From: Lanius collurio | Lineage: Eukaryota > Chordata > Aves > Passeriformes > Laniidae | DNA: 64,000 bases | Reading direction: 5' to 3' | NCBI GenBank assembly: GCA_020086605.1 | Contig: JACBWW010000039.1 | Coordinates: 1,595,600 to 1,659,599 of the forward strand | Shown here: one piece after another, positions 1 through 13,579 of the stretch | Layout of the letters: each line of letters begins with the position of its first letter | Position numbering within the stretch: the first letter of the stretch is position 1 | Position numbers and translations under genes: made by a program | The notes under the pieces: model-generated | Database searches by the model: none | Told to the model about the DNA's origin: nothing | The model's input: only the letters and a program-made list of their open reading frames with translations

Positions 1-2621
1 TTTGACTGGTGAATAGTCTGGGACTTCTGTGAGTTTTTGAGGTTCCCAGGTTGTTGCATGGTTTGGTTTTTTTAAAACTTTATTTAGGCATACAAAATAG
101 ACTAGGGGGAAGAATAGATCTTTTTGAAATTTAAATGAGCATCAATGGGGTGAGAAGGGGACTAAATTGAATAATAATGTTTACTCGTGTGTGTTCAGGC
201 TTGCTCAACCATAATTAAAAGATTCTAATTGGTTTGCATTAATTTTGGATATAGAGCAGAAACTGCACATCTTTTCCACACTATTTGTTATGTAGTGATG
301 CCAATAATATATGTATTTAATTCAGCTTTCAGATGGATATAATACAAGGCCATACTGGAGAACAATTAGAGGAAGGACTTGTATGAATAAACTTGATTGT
401 TGTTAAGGTTTATATTATTACTTTCTGTAAGGGTTACATTTACTTCATCTCCTTCATTCAAGCTACCTTTATGAAGGTCAGAAAAAAAGTGGTTTTGAGG
501 GGAGGAAGGTTGTCTTTTGGGCTTTTATGGAAAGGAATTTCATCCCAATGACAAATGGTTCTTTGAATTTCTCAAAATTCATCTTTAACAAATAGTTTCC
601 CTTTAATAGGAATGAAAAAAAAAAAATAGTTAAGTATTTCAATTAGGGACGAACAAATTCCAACAGAAGGTCAGAACTTGTCCAGTTTTGATGCTGTGTG
701 TACTCTGAGTAGAACTGCCATGAGTGCTTCTGTGTTTATTAATGCTGAATTCCATTATAAAGGTTCTTTAGCCACCAGTGGGATATTTTGGCTGTGCTGG
801 TCTTCATTCAGCTTTAGTACTGCAGTCTTTCTGAGCCTGTAGGTTTTTTGATTTGTTAGGCAACTTTCTTATGTTTTTAAGTCCATTAACACCAATCCAG
901 AGTCCTGTGGATTTGATCCCATTTGGCTCATGCTATTTCTTTTGTGAGGTAAAATATCTTCACCATCCAGTGTATTTGTCAATAAACAGTGGGAAATGCC
1001 AGTGAGCTCTGGACATTTCTCTGTCCTTTGCACACAGAATTATGCTGCCCATGTTCTTTTACTTAAAGAGTAGCACCAGTTTTGTACCTATAGCTATTTA
1101 TACAGACTTTGACAGATTAGATGAAGTACCAGACTGGGATTTCTCTCAACCTTTATTATTGTCTCTTTTTGGGATATTTTTTTGGGGAGAGGAGGGAATT
1201 GTGAATGCCTGATAATGTAGAAGAGTCTATGCTATTGTCCTCTCTTGACAATGTAGAATGGAATTGAAATGAAGGGAATTTCTCACACTCAAAGGATTAA
1301 CATATCCAGCTGCAGTGGCTCAGGCCAAAGAACCAGGTACAGCAAACAAGTTTAAATGATGAGCAGTTCTGAATGTTTACCCAAGTGTGAAGTTGAGTTT
1401 GAATTGGCCAATTGCTCGAGCTACTGTGTGAAGTTGTGTAGTCCTTGGGAAGATATTTTTTAGGCCAAGGTTTTCAAACAATTTATGATTTTCCCCACTG
1501 TACAGAAAACTGCTGGTGTGATTTATGTACTGTAGCTGTCAAAGTGTGTAATCCAGGCAAATTGCTTAGGCTTCCTTTCAGTCAGTAAAAAACCGTGAGG
1601 AAATGACCAATCCCTTTTTAAGGGAGGTGCAAAGCATTGGCTTTAGAAATGGCCATTTGCCTTTGTGGAAGAGAAACTGGGTGACCCTCTTTGAGCAAAC
1701 TTAAGGTAGGTAGAGTGGGTGCTCTGCTGTGGGGCTGTGCCACAGTTTGTCTGTAATATCGAATGTTGTTTTGAATGTTTATCTTTTGCTTCACTCTTAG
1801 AATGACTGCAAAGTTTTGACAAGTTCCGTGATAAATAAAACTCTGCACCACTTTATGCTTTAGGAAAAAAAAAGTAATATATTTTCAGAGTATTTGCTTG
1901 TGGGGCTTCATGCTCTTTCTATTCAATTCACAGTTCAGTACAAACCTGCTAAAGATTAACAAGCAGACAGACTATCCTTATATTGCTGGGATCCTCAAAA
2001 GGCAAAAGAAAGGTTTTTCACAGTAAATATACCGTTATTATTGGATTTGAGATTGTGAAATACCTTTCTGTTAAATAAAATTCTAGTGTTTAATGTGTTA
2101 AGCAGAATTAAATTTTGCATAAAGATAGAATGGAAGAATTCTATTTTCAAGTAGTACTAAAATATGTTTGTTTTTTTCCTACTTGCTGTTTGTGTCTGTA
2201 AAATACCATACACTAAAATTGTCAAGTCTACTGAAGGATACCTCTAAAGCATTTGTTACTTTTCATATTCTAAATAGACATGGACTCAGAAAAAGGTATT
2301 CATAATTTGTTGTGTAAACCACAATGCTTTGTTAAATAACTTATCTTTGTTGTTATTTATTTGACCATCAAAGCATGAACTACTTACCAAAATAACTTGC
2401 AAACTTAGTATTGATGTAGACATTTGCAGTATCCCATAACTCTCTAGATTAAAAGTGCAAAAAGATGATATATGAAATTAAAAATATGCACTATGTATCA
2501 CTTCCATGCCTTGTCTAGCTTTCAGAAGTTATGTGCTCTCTCCAAGAATTTGCATGAATTTGTAGGCTCCTAAGGTGAAGAAGTCACCACTCACAAATGG
2601 GAAAAAAAACTTTACCATGGT
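1..2621. other. Unique AT-rich DNA, possible 3' UTR at the left edge
   Basis: No coding region is visible here. The stretch has no recognisable repeat and holds three AATAAA hexamers on the plus strand, at 386-391, 981-986 and 1834-1839. The last is followed after about 20 bases by a short A-run and then TG/T-rich sequence, as at a cleavage site. The first 1.86 kb could therefore be the end of a terminal exon whose coding part lies left of the window. I do not recognise the gene, and AATAAA is common by chance in AT-rich DNA, so this reading is only a suggestion. From 1870 to 2621 I see nothing beyond unique sequence. Confidence 0.3.
1834..1839 (+). terminator. Candidate poly(A) signal AATAAA
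   Basis: Canonical hexamer with a plausible cleavage region about 20 bases downstream and TG-rich sequence after it (about 1880-1910). It would end a plus-strand transcript entering from the left edge. There is no independent support such as a preceding coding exon in the window. Confidence 0.22.
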
Positions 2622-2627
2622 GTAGAT

Positions 2628-2921
2628 TGTCGCTGCAGGACACGAGAGCACACACGCGTGAACGCCACAGCTGAAGGTGAGAAAAAGAAGGAAGTTTATT
2701 TTCTGACTCCACTACTTATAGTTTTACAAAAGTGACAGTGGATTGGAGGGTGAAAGGGCCACCTCTCCAATGACACTGGACAAGTTACCAATCCATCAAC
2801 TTTCTCCACCTCTATGAAGGAATGCAAAACAACTGAGTGTTTACAGAACAATGTGTGGGAAAGTTTGCAACTAGAATGAAAACATCAGAAGGCTAAAAGA
2901 TTTCTAAAAATCAGGGCGACA
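2628..2921 (-). mobile_element. Solo LTR, endogenous retrovirus family A, copy 1
   Basis: A 294-bp element that begins TGTCGC and ends GCGACA, flanked by a perfect 6-bp duplication GTAGAT (2622-2627 and 2922-2927). The sense strand is minus: read that way it has a TATA-like box (CTATAAGT, about 2714-2721) and AATAAA (complement of 2695-2700) about 20 bp after it. The remaining U5 part is CpG-rich, with an ACGCGT near 2655. The same element recurs at 17934-18227 and 43873-44166. A 6-bp duplication is typical of avian class II (ERVK/alpharetrovirus-like) integration. No internal retroviral sequence is attached, so it is a solo LTR left by LTR-LTR recombination. The class assignment is an inference; the element and its duplication are seen directly. 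Confidence 0.93.
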
Positions 2922-2927
2922 GTAGAT

Positions 2928-5900
2928 GTCCCCATGTTTCTGGATTCCATCAGAAATTACCAGACAGGATCATCAGTGCATTTGCTGTAATTAGTGGTTG
3001 ATAATTTCTGCTGAGAGCCTGTTTCATGCAGCACAGCATTACCTCACAGTCCAGTGTGGTGAGGGATCACACATGACAGTGGTGTAAGACTAAATCCTGT
3101 GAGAACATAACATAACAGCCCTGCTTTGTGATGATCCCTTCCACCCTCATCAGCCCAAGCAGCCTGAGCTGGCTCTGTGTGAGCAGATCCTGCAAGTTCC
3201 ACCCTGTGTGCAATGCACGGAGCTCACACTGACCCAGAAGATACCTCTTTGTCTTTTTGGGACATCACAGGAAACCAAAGTCTTTCCCACAGCTTAAATT
3301 TCTTACTTTTCTCTCCTTTACATCCTTCAGAAAATGAAATATCAATTCCAATTTCTGATGTATAAATTTCAGGTCATATTCAGCGAGGATAAAGACCTGC
3401 CTGACATTATTTCAGTGTGGCTAGAGGTGCCCACATCATCATTTGTATTTAACTTCATTTAGTACTTTAGACAGACTTGAGAGCTTATCTAAGAGAATTA
3501 ATCGGCTCTTGAGGCTTAGAGAGGCAGCTGAGTCATTTTGTTGTGTCCCTACAGCAGTAAGAGGGTTGCAACTTCCTTTTTCTGTGCACAGCACACAATT
3601 TTGAGGCTGTTTTACATCTATATATGGTTATGGGACTACTGTTGTGGATTTATTAAAAATGCAGGGACTCTAACTTAGGAACCTGCTTCAAGTTCTCACA
3701 AAGCTTAGCCTTTCTTGTCAGTCATCTGTAGACAGATGTGGGGATTAACCACTTTATCTGATTAAGTTCCTTGATTAGGTGTTAAGCTTTGCAGTTGTAC
3801 TTGTCTCTTTGTGCTAAAGCCAGTGTTGCTGCTACTTTGTTCATGGCATTCAGTTAGCCAGATGAACTCCAGTCTGGATGTCTGCACACCCTGCAAAGAG
3901 ATCCATTTGCAAAATATTGCCCTAAGTTGGGTCAGTGTTCTGCAGCACTTTGTGGACTCTTCTGCTGCTGCACACAACATGAATTTTTCAAGCCTCTCAC
4001 ACACTCAGTCTCTGTCTCTCTGGCTCATTAGTGTGAGAGCAATTCAAAGCCAGAGGCCAACTTTCGATGTTCCAAATTATCCTTAGGGCAGCCTGGAGAA
4101 TTAGATTTCCCCTGGCTGAAACTGACCTTTACAAACCTACTGTCAGTGCATAAAATTTGGCAAAACATGGTATCAACTTAAACTGCACTTACATCTGCAG
4201 GAGCAGCTGACTTATTTAATGTTCACACATGAGGCTGGATTTACAAAGAGTTTATTTCAGCCTAAGGGACTCAGTCTTTCCAAGAATTCAGATGTCCTTC
4301 ATTACAAGTAGAGGATAGTTTATTACTTCCTTGTAATTTTTTAACAATTGAATCATCTGCATTGTTCATGGCAGAAGAATCTGTCTATTATTTTTCTGTC
4401 CTTTTTTCACTAGGAACTTTTCAAATAAGGACCATTCCCTTTTATGCCTGAGCAGGAACAGGGATTTATTAAACAGTTGTCATATATTATTGAAGAGTTG
4501 AGGTGAAGTTACTTTGGACATATACATCTTTCCAGACTGTCCACTTCTTCCTTCATGAGAAAACTTAATGTCTAAAGAGCTAAAGTCACTTTGTGACTCG
4601 GTTACATGAAGAAGACGTGTCCTCAAATGCTCAATATTGAGCTTTTTTCTCAGATTTGCTATGTTAAATTCCTTACAATCTCTCCTAAACCAGGTTCTTA
4701 TAAAGTGGTTCAGCTTACTTATATGACTGTCATTCTATCTCCCAAAATAAACCACTTTCTGAACCATATTGGAGAGCAATTATGTGGAAGTGGTGGTAGA
4801 GTTTATGGGCAGTGACCTCCACTGAGGGCAGCACTATGTCAAGGTCAGGGTAGAAACCTTCCTGCTGTTGTTCTTTTGAAGGTAAGACACCCCACAACTT
4901 CAATTTATCAACTTAAATTTGAATGACTGTATAATGGATATTTCTAAACATATTTATTGTCCTTGTATATTTGGGAGCAATATTTGCTCTACCATAGCCT
5001 CCTGTTTTATTCATGTTGGTATGTGTAAAGCTGGTTAGAAAACATTGAATTATTCCCCTTTGAACTTAATTTTCAAAGTTGTTTTTCTTTGATAAGGAGG
5101 TGTTATAAATGTGTTCTTTGACAGTTGCTGGGGAGGAACAGAGTTGAATTTATGAATACTAGAAATCATTGTGCAGTCCAAGAGAAACATTATTCCTTAA
5201 TTGAGATTGTGTCCTTGGCCAAAGAGCAGGTATCTGGGGCAAACATCAGCTGATCAATACACATGCACTAACCTCAGCTGACTGCTGGAATCTGTTCCTT
5301 TGATGCCTTTTTCTCTTGTGCTGAGTCAACCCTGGCTAATTACACATAATTTCACCAACATAAAGGAGGATACAGAGAAAAAATCCATCCAGAACTAAAA
5401 GCTGTGCTGCCCAGATTCAAAAGGTGCTCAAAGAGAATCTCCTTTGACTATAAAATGATTTCCAATATTCATATCCTTACCCTTGGGTTATTTGGATTCA
5501 CACCAATTTGAGGGTAACCTGTGTTCAATCTCAGGATAGGGAAATAAACTTTCCCCAGAAATTTTCCCTTAATATGTAGGGATGGATCAAGAAAACTCCA
5601 GGGTAATATGCTGCATATTAACATATATTTTAATCACCCCAATTTCTTGAAGGAATAAAATCATATTTAGAAAAAAACAACCCCTGCTACTGAAAAGGAG
5701 TGGAGGCTAGCTAAAAAGAAAATCTGTAAATGTTTGGATTCTCCTACCTGTTCTACTTTAAAATTATGACTTGTTTTCTGTTTCCCATTTTTTTGTTTTT
5801 ATTTACTCTTATAGGGATTTATTTAGTATCTTCCACTGCTAGAAAGAATCTGTTTTAGCCTTTTGCATTTGGCATAGTGGGAATTAAATATGATGAATGA

Positions 5901-6869
5901 AACAGGTAAGGAATTAGTATTGATTTAGCACTGTGTTTGTGAGCTGCTTGGCATTCTCTGGAAACATATTACATTACTCTGAGTTAATAATCAATTAGTA
6001 ATAAGATTTCCATAATCCAGTAATAGCTGCAATAAAGGACAATTTACAGAACTGGATATTGTTGGCAATAAGAAAATATTTAACATTGCTTTTGCCCACC
6101 ATTGAATATTCCCTGGAATTCATCTTGTTGATAGAGTAATGAAAATGGTATTGACTATATTTAGTAAATATAACTGCATAAAAATCAGCAACTGTCCTGC
6201 CTTAAAACAAACTGGAAATAAATTGAATGCAATTAGTTTTCTTCTTTCCTCTTGCTATTAGAAACTTCAATAAGATGTAATGGTCAGTAGGCTGAAAAAC
6301 AGACTTTGGAGAGCTTTTCTGAGAATGAGACAACTTATGTTTGCATGAGAAGAGTAGAAAATTCTTCACTTTGATGAGGTGAAGTTTTATGATGCCAAAA
6401 CATGGAAGGCAAAGGAAAATAATGTTCTACTAATTTTCAAGACTTTCCTAGTAAATTCCTTTCTCAGTCAAGATGATTTAGACATTCATCTCTCAGGCAA
6501 ACATCCTAACCCACAGGCTTCCTCTTCCCCGTTCCTTTTGAAATGTTCAGAATACAGAAGAGGATTCAAAATCTATTGAATATAAAAGTAGATCTTTTGA
6601 AACACATTTCACAAAATCCAGCAGTTACAATCTGGGTGAAACTAGATCATAATTATTTTCTTTCTTCTGTAAGACTGATTTATTCTTTTTGCAAATAACC
6701 AGCCTATTTTTCTGCAAGTTAAATATCATCTTATCACTCATTAGGCATTTATACATTGGCAGTAATGATTATAAATATGAGACATTTGAACAGTCTCAGA
6801 TTTGTAAGGAAGTTGTTATGATTCTGTCATATAAAAAGTGGAGATTTCCTTGACCCTTGGTGTTTGGTT
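2928..6869. other. Unique non-coding DNA
   Basis: No gene is seen. The 2930-3300 part next to the LTR is slightly richer in G+C, and 3800-4090 has short overlapping open frames on both strands (91 and 80 codons) with no recognisable domain. From 4900 to 6860 the DNA is AT-rich with scattered A/T runs. A donor-like AG|GTAAGG occurs near 5905, but I could not pair it with a convincing exon. Confidence 0.5.
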
Positions 6870-7470
6870 TGTCTGTCAGAGCCCCAGGAAGGTCGAGACC
6901 TTTGTTCCTGACCAGTGTCCCAGTACAGGGACCCTGCACTGACCAGTTCTGCTGCATCCCTGGGTGGTTCAACTGACCTTGTCAGGGTCACTCCAACAGC
7001 ACAAGGGAGACCCCTCAGGGGATCTTCCCACTTGGAGACCCCTCAGTGAGTCTTTATTCAGCACATTCCCTGCTGCCAGGTGCCTGTGAAGGACTCACAT
7101 TTATGGAAGAACAGTTTTTAACCTCAGGTTGTGCCAGGTTAAGGTTTGAGGATTGCTGGTGGTAGTATCTGACTGCAAAAATGTGTTCCAAGCCATGCAC
7201 AGAGACTCCAGTCCCCAGTAAAAGTGTGCACAGGGTGCAGAACTCACTCAGCAGGAGTCCCCACAGGGAGAAGGCAGGTTCAGTCTGTGGACTGATCCCA
7301 GTATTTACAATGATATCTTCCCTACCTTTTCTCCCATTCTTGACTTTGTTTTATACCCCAAGTTTAGGTGGAGCTTGAGTGACTCCAGTCATAAATGTGT
7401 TGCTGATTGGTGTAAAGTTCCCTCACTTTGGTTTTAAAGATACAGCAAATAAATCTAGAGCATGGGCTCA
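6870..7470 (-). mobile_element. Possible decayed LTR, ends unresolved
   Basis: This G+C-richer patch has LTR signals in the right order on the minus strand. There is a CCAAT box (complement of 7406-7410), then GTATAAAAC (complement of 7348-7356), then AATAAA (complement of 7053-7058) about 290 bp further on. The left part around 6874 begins TGTCAG. I tried TG...CA end pairs with 4-, 5- and 6-bp duplications and found no convincing one; a 4-bp TGGG pair is too short to trust. It could equally be unique sequence with chance motifs. The G+C-rich zone continues to about 7830. Confidence 0.27.
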
Positions 7471-10400
7471 GTGAGGGGTGGTTGTACCTTGGAGGTGAGT
7501 ACCTTTGGGAGGCTGGGGGTGTGTTAGGATGACAATTATGCTGTAATGAACCAATTCCCTCTGCGGAGAATGATTTGGTCAGCAACCAACAGCTCTGTCC
7601 CCTGGCTGACAGAAGGGATGGGGTTTATCACCTGCAAAGTACCATTGAGTTCCCCACCTGCAAGGGTTTCAGCAGAGCCTGGCCAGGGTGTCTCCACTCC
7701 TCTGTTCCCTCCCTCTTATCAGGTGCTTACAGTTTTATGGGGAATTGTGGAATATTCCAGCCCCGTTCCATCCAGGCAGCAGCAGCTGTATTTTACCCTG
7801 TGTTTTCTGTGCTGCTATAACTTCTGTTAGGATGAGAGTAGAACTTCTCACTTTCCTCCAGTTTTATCCCCAGTCGTGTTTCCACAGGTTCCTTACTGAA
7901 ATGCAGTTATTCACTAACTCAAAATTACAGTAATTTTTATGTCTCTTAACTTTGTACGTGCCAATTAGTGAAACTCTGAATTTTTTGATGCTGATACCTG
8001 TGGTATTCATCCATAAAACTCTATGCTGAGAGTCTGAATTTTATTAGGAGATACTTTACACTGCTCTGTACTCTTCATTAAATTCTAGCTTCAGATGTTG
8101 TATCTAGAAATCTTTTCCCCCTGTTTTTCTGTGTAAGAGATTCACTAGACCTGGATCTTGAACCTTTGCTTTTCAGCCCCAGTGAGTTCTGTCATTATTC
8201 CTGAAGTGAATGAGATCTTGAAACTAAAGCACTCTGACATTTAGTCCTGCATTCTAGTACAGCTCTTTCATGTCTTCACAGAACATGTTTCAAACTATTG
8301 CACTGCAGCATGAGCAATTCTTTTTTCTACCCACAGGAAGTTACATTCTATTGTTGAGGTGACAATTTTATATATGGTCAATTTAATGTGTGAAAGCTGT
8401 TTATAACTTTAGAAGGATTTATTAGAGGATGGAATATCAGCAAGACAAGTCAGATTTTCCTCATAGAGCACAAGATCTTTGTCTAACACATTTTATAAAT
8501 ATTTGGTTCTTCAACTTAGCTGGAAACAGTTACATTCTGTGTAAAGGACTGTTTCCTTCTATCCATTATTTACTCCTGGGGAAATTGGAATAGATTGATA
8601 GCTGGGTAAAATACTCGTATTAGAGGTGAGAATTACTGAGGTCACCAACAGAAACTTCTTCGATTCCTCTAGGAATATACAGATTAGGGAGTTACCATCC
8701 CTCTGGTGTACCCCCAGGGTGCCATCCCTGAGCTGAAGTGCTGCAATTAAACCATGTTTGACCTTAGCCAAAGCACCAAGCAGTGATCTGAGCAGGCCAG
8801 GGCTCCTGAGCTCTGTTAGTGCAACATGAAATGTGCTCATCTCTGGGCATCTTCCCTGCACATTCAGCCTGCTGTGGGTGCTGCTCCTGTTATTCTAAAT
8901 AGGTTAGGAAAGGATGCACCTTCTGTGCTCTGTGAACAGTGTTTCTCCTTCTCATCTTCTAGAAATGTTTTGTTTTGTTTCACAGAATTTAATAATTTCC
9001 CCTCCAAGTGTAGGTGCAGGCACTATTTAGAATGGATTATTTTGTGGACTAGCTCACTGCATGAATTCACCTGTATCATCAGAGAAAGAGAAAAGGGGGA
9101 GTCTAGCATGTGGTGAGAAATGGTGACTATGGACTGGGTGTTAAGCTGAATTTTTCAAAGTAAACCTATAGCACAGTGCTAAAATGTTGAGCCCTGAGAT
9201 CTTTAATAATAAGATTATTAACAACATATTGTTTTTAAATGGCTGTGAAGCTAAACTCTTTGTTGCATCATTTCAGTCTTGGTATATTTAGGTTGAGGAG
9301 AATTTACTGAGACCTTAGCAAATCTGTTCTCTTTAGGGAGGAAAATTCTTCGTAAATTGAAAATACTTTCCAAATAATTGAAAAATTTGATTTTTAGTAA
9401 TTATCTAATTAAAAAAACCCCCATTGCTTAGAAATCCTAGCTGCATATGTGGTTATGGACTTGAATACACTCTGTAATTGCTGGACATGCAGAACTACCT
9501 GTCCAGTCTGTGCAGTCCCTGTGGGTGCCAGACTTTCTTTGCTGGGGTGCCTTTGGGGTGAGTGAATGCATTCTCCCAATAGGGTGCTTCCAGCAATGGC
9601 TGAAGGATACAGCAGAGGTGTCTGCATTCTCTCCTTGCTCAGAGGGAGTATTTTGCAGCTCCAAAATGCCCATTACTAGATTTGAACTCAGCTGTGTGTG
9701 CCTCTGGGAGGAGCAGAGGCTGCTCAGGTAAGAAGGAGCTGCCCAGGACCAGAAACGATCCATTCCTGCAGTAGCACCTGAATTAAGCAGCACAGGACAA
9801 ATGAGGAACTTTGGGGATATGACTGAAGCCTAAAGGACACATTTGTTTTATAAAAAAGAGTCAGACTTAATTTCCTCAGTTTTGTTGACCTTCCTTCCTC
9901 TCAAACAATATTTAGGATTTTGGAATTTGCTGGTAGAATTCCACAATACAGAGTACCTGCCCCTTCTCAGTGATGAGCTCTGTGAGCTCTTTCCCCACCA
10001 GAGAAGTCAGAAGCAAGGAATACACAACAGCTGCTGCAACACTTGCCCAAACTTGCTTTGGGTTTAGGTATCAGCTTTCTGTTCCCAGCATAAGTAACTG
10101 ATTGGGCCTTGCTTTTTCTTTGGTTGCTTTTTCCCTATTTTCTCATTTGACACAATGGGTGGCTGAGGCCTTTAGTTATGTTGGCTGGTTTCAGAAAATT
10201 AATTTACATATTTAACATCCTTTGAATCTGCTTGAGATAAAGATCTAATTAATCTGAACATGGCAGGCAAGTATAATGCTAAAGCAAATGGTAATTCTGT
10301 GTTTAGGAGTATTGACTCCTTTGTCTATTGTTGTGGTGCATTTCTAATACACATTTAAAAAATTGTGAATTAATGCTTTAGGCTATTTGAATGCAAACCC

Positions 10401-13400
10401 ATTTCAATTGTTTTCTGATGATTTACTCTTGGAACTTGTATGAGATATGATGTAGATGAAATTCAGTAGAGTGCCATTTTTTCTTCATAAAATTAACTGC
10501 CCTATTTTCAAGAGTGTTAAATACAGTGACTGCTGTTCTTTTCATACCAGGCTGTGGACTTGATAGTAAATAGAAGCCACATAATGTGTTTCAAAATACA
10601 AAGGATGTGGTTTCTAAGGAAAATTGACTATATTAAAATGGTAGATGTTTTGTCTATCCAGGCAACTACCCTCCAGGTTTCTGAAGAATTGTAAAGAATA
10701 CAAAAAAGGCTATTATCTATCAATTTATAAAACTGAAATGTCAGAAATTAACTTTTATAACAGTCTTTAGCTATGTTCTCTTAAATAAAACTCATTGGAT
10801 AAGACACTGGAAGCTTTCAAAGTATTTTCTATTCATCACACCATTGTATCCCAGACTCAGCAAAGCACATTAATCTGTGAACAAAACTAAGCCTGTGCAG
10901 AAGTTCCTTTCTAGATGCAAAAACACTTCAACATATGGACAAATCCTTCAGTACTATTACAGCTTTTATCAGTGATTTAAAGTGCTGGCAAACCCAAACA
11001 TATTACAAAGCACCTGGCTTGCCAGGGCCTGAATGTAAACTCTGTCTGTGCTGGGCCAGAACTTTGAGGATTTAGGAATCTGAACCCTTCTGAATTTCTG
11101 TCTGATTTTTAGTTTTACAAGTGGAACATGCAAACATTTTCAGCCCACTGGGATGTTTGTAATCCCATTTCTAGTAATCAGGAAAAAATATAGGCTGCCT
11201 ATTTCCCATGCCCTGTTGATAAGCATTTCAACAGGGTGTTTGAAAATTTACACTGTGCTGGATTATCAGCAATAGATTTCCCTGTCAAAGAAGCATTTTG
11301 CATACGAGTATTTTTTTCTGTGCTACTGTGTCACTGATTTTTTTAAAATAAATATTTTTGTGTCTGACAGTAAACTCCTGCATATGCCATTGCATACACA
11401 ATGTAAGAAATTATTACTTTTTCCCATTTTTTTCTGCCTGAGTTACAATGTGTTGAAAGCAGCGTACAGTTATAGTACAATAGGAGAAGAATTATTTTAG
11501 TACAAATGATCTTTTCAACAGTCCACCATTTCCCTACATTTTTTAGTTTATTGAATGGCTGATAAAAATGATATGCTGCATGTTTGAGAGGCAGAATAAA
11601 AAGAATGTACTTGATCCTTGTCAATAATCCTCCCTTGTACAAAAAACTTTTCAGAGACTCAAGATGTATGATTATCTAAAATTGCCATTTCTTTATGGCT
11701 CACTCAATAACATATTTCCACATTTATGAAAAACACATGGAATTCAAAACTGTGGTGGATGTGGCCTTATAGCTGAGTTCAATCACCAGCATTTAGAACT
11801 ATATCTTATGTGTTAGTCAAACTGGTTCAAGTTGTGATATAAAATTCAAAACACGAAAAATTAAATCCTTGAGGGGAAAAAAAAATGTATTCTTCATTTT
11901 GTGAGGGATATAATCATCACAACTGCTCATTTCTTGAAATGGTAAAGCCTGATTTGAAAGGAGCTTTTCTAACTGCAAAAACAAACCTAATCCATAACAC
12001 CTAAATTTTATCATGATCAGAATTAAAGGTCTGTCTTCTAAATTGAACACTGAAATTTTGGACAGCCTTTTTGGTCTCTGGAAAGAGGAGGGTGCTTGGC
12101 TGTGGCAGAGGTGGCTGAGCAGGTGCCTCCTGCTGCAGAATTGCTGTTCCAGCCGAGGGGCTCTGCCCTGCCCTTGGCTGGGGGGCCGTGAGGAAGGAGC
12201 TGGCAGTTGGAATCACAGCAGAGATGGAAAAGCTCTTTGGGGTCTTTCCAAGGAGTCTTTGACGTAGGAGACAGGGGAAGTACTGAAGAGATTGGGAGGG
12301 GGATGGCTTTAGAAGGATGTCATTAATCTAAGGTGACAGAGAGGGAGAGAACTGTGTGGGGCAAGCTGAGACCATATCCTGAATGGATGATGATTTTTCT
12401 GGCTGTCTGAAGAGGAGGCAGGTTTTTCCAGAAAATGCATAAATTTATGGAAAGGACCTGAAAGGTTTGGAATGATTTATCTGTCCCCATTTCTCAATCA
12501 ATACTGAGTAAATTATATCTTGTTTGTCTTCTTTACCTCTCTTCCCATATTACTAGGTAAGAATTCTTTGTCAACAGCTTGGAAATCTCCTTGTAAGGGG
12601 AGAAAACCCCACTGAATCCTGTCTTGTATCAGCATTTTTTGTATGTAGTCTTATCTTTAAGACCACAGTTTCTCAAAAAAATACATATATTATATGTATG
12701 ATAATATAGTAATGCTATTTATTCCTTAAAATATGTGATTTGAAAAGATGCCCTGACACATTTGTATATAAGATGTTTAAATATATTCCAATACAGTGAC
12801 TTGTATAAAACCTAAACCAAATTAAAAGTAAAAACCCCATGATTGTTGCTTTGAAAATTTAGTGTATATTTTTACTTGAAAGACCCAACAGCACAACACA
12901 GGATTCTTAAACCCCTAAGTGCCAATATAGACATTTCTATTAAGATTTAATTTAGTTTAAAATAGTTTTGAGTAATTTATGACTTCACAATTGAAATATT
13001 CATGCTTTCCTGGTTTACATACAATGGGACACTCAAGCAGCAAATCTAGAGTATAAATAAATGATTCTATGCCTAATAAAAGGAATTTACAGAAAGTAGA
13101 TCCTGTGTGTCCTTTAGCAGTTATTTTTTCATTAAGAAGTCAAAGTTTTTAAACTTCACTGAATAAGAAAGTTGCCAAGGAAAATAAAGTGTATTGTCTG
13201 GAATTGTAGCAGCCAGTAAAATGATAGTAAAAAGTACACTAAGGTAAATGAAATATCTCTGATGAGGTAGGTCCCACTTCTTTTGTTTTTTTCAGGTTTT
13301 CTACAGTGATGTTTTTTCTTCCTTTTGGCTTCTTTTTTTTTTCCCATGGCAATTCTACAAAGATGAAATGAAACTTTCACTTTTCCTTCTGATACTAAGG

Positions 13401-13545
13401 ACAAAAGTTCTCTCTAAACACTACACAATACAATTTTGGTAGAAGAAAAAGAGTGCTGTGCTCCATAGAAATAAGTACCTGTAGGGGACTGCAATCAAAA
13501 GACAGTATGAACTTGATCAGAAACAAAGGAAAAGGGACTGTGATT
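7471..13545. other. Unique non-coding DNA
   Basis: No gene or repeat family is recognised. Overlapping short frames around 7546-7933, 8559-9116 and 9409-9793 lie in slightly GC-richer DNA but run on both strands at once and show no domain. The stretch 10190-10480 is AT-rich with homeodomain-type TAATTA-like motifs and unusually even composition, which could be a conserved non-coding element. A GC-richer patch at 12080-12200 shows nothing further. At 13051-13080 a TATAAATA is followed by AATAAA, but without other LTR features. Confidence 0.5.
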
Positions 13546-13579
13546 ATTTTTTTGTTCTTTTTTTTTTTTTTTTTCTTTT
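13546..13579. repeat. Poly-T tract
   Basis: T-rich low-complexity run including 17 consecutive T at 13558-13574. It could be a poly(A) tail of an old minus-strand retrocopy, but the sequence to its right shows no poly(A) signal or reading frame to support that. Confidence 0.8.

Noticed and set aside
13051..13083. TATAAATA followed by AATAAA, resembling the LTR layout
   Set aside because: The surroundings are plain AT-rich sequence with no CCAAT box and no LTR ends or duplication that I could find.
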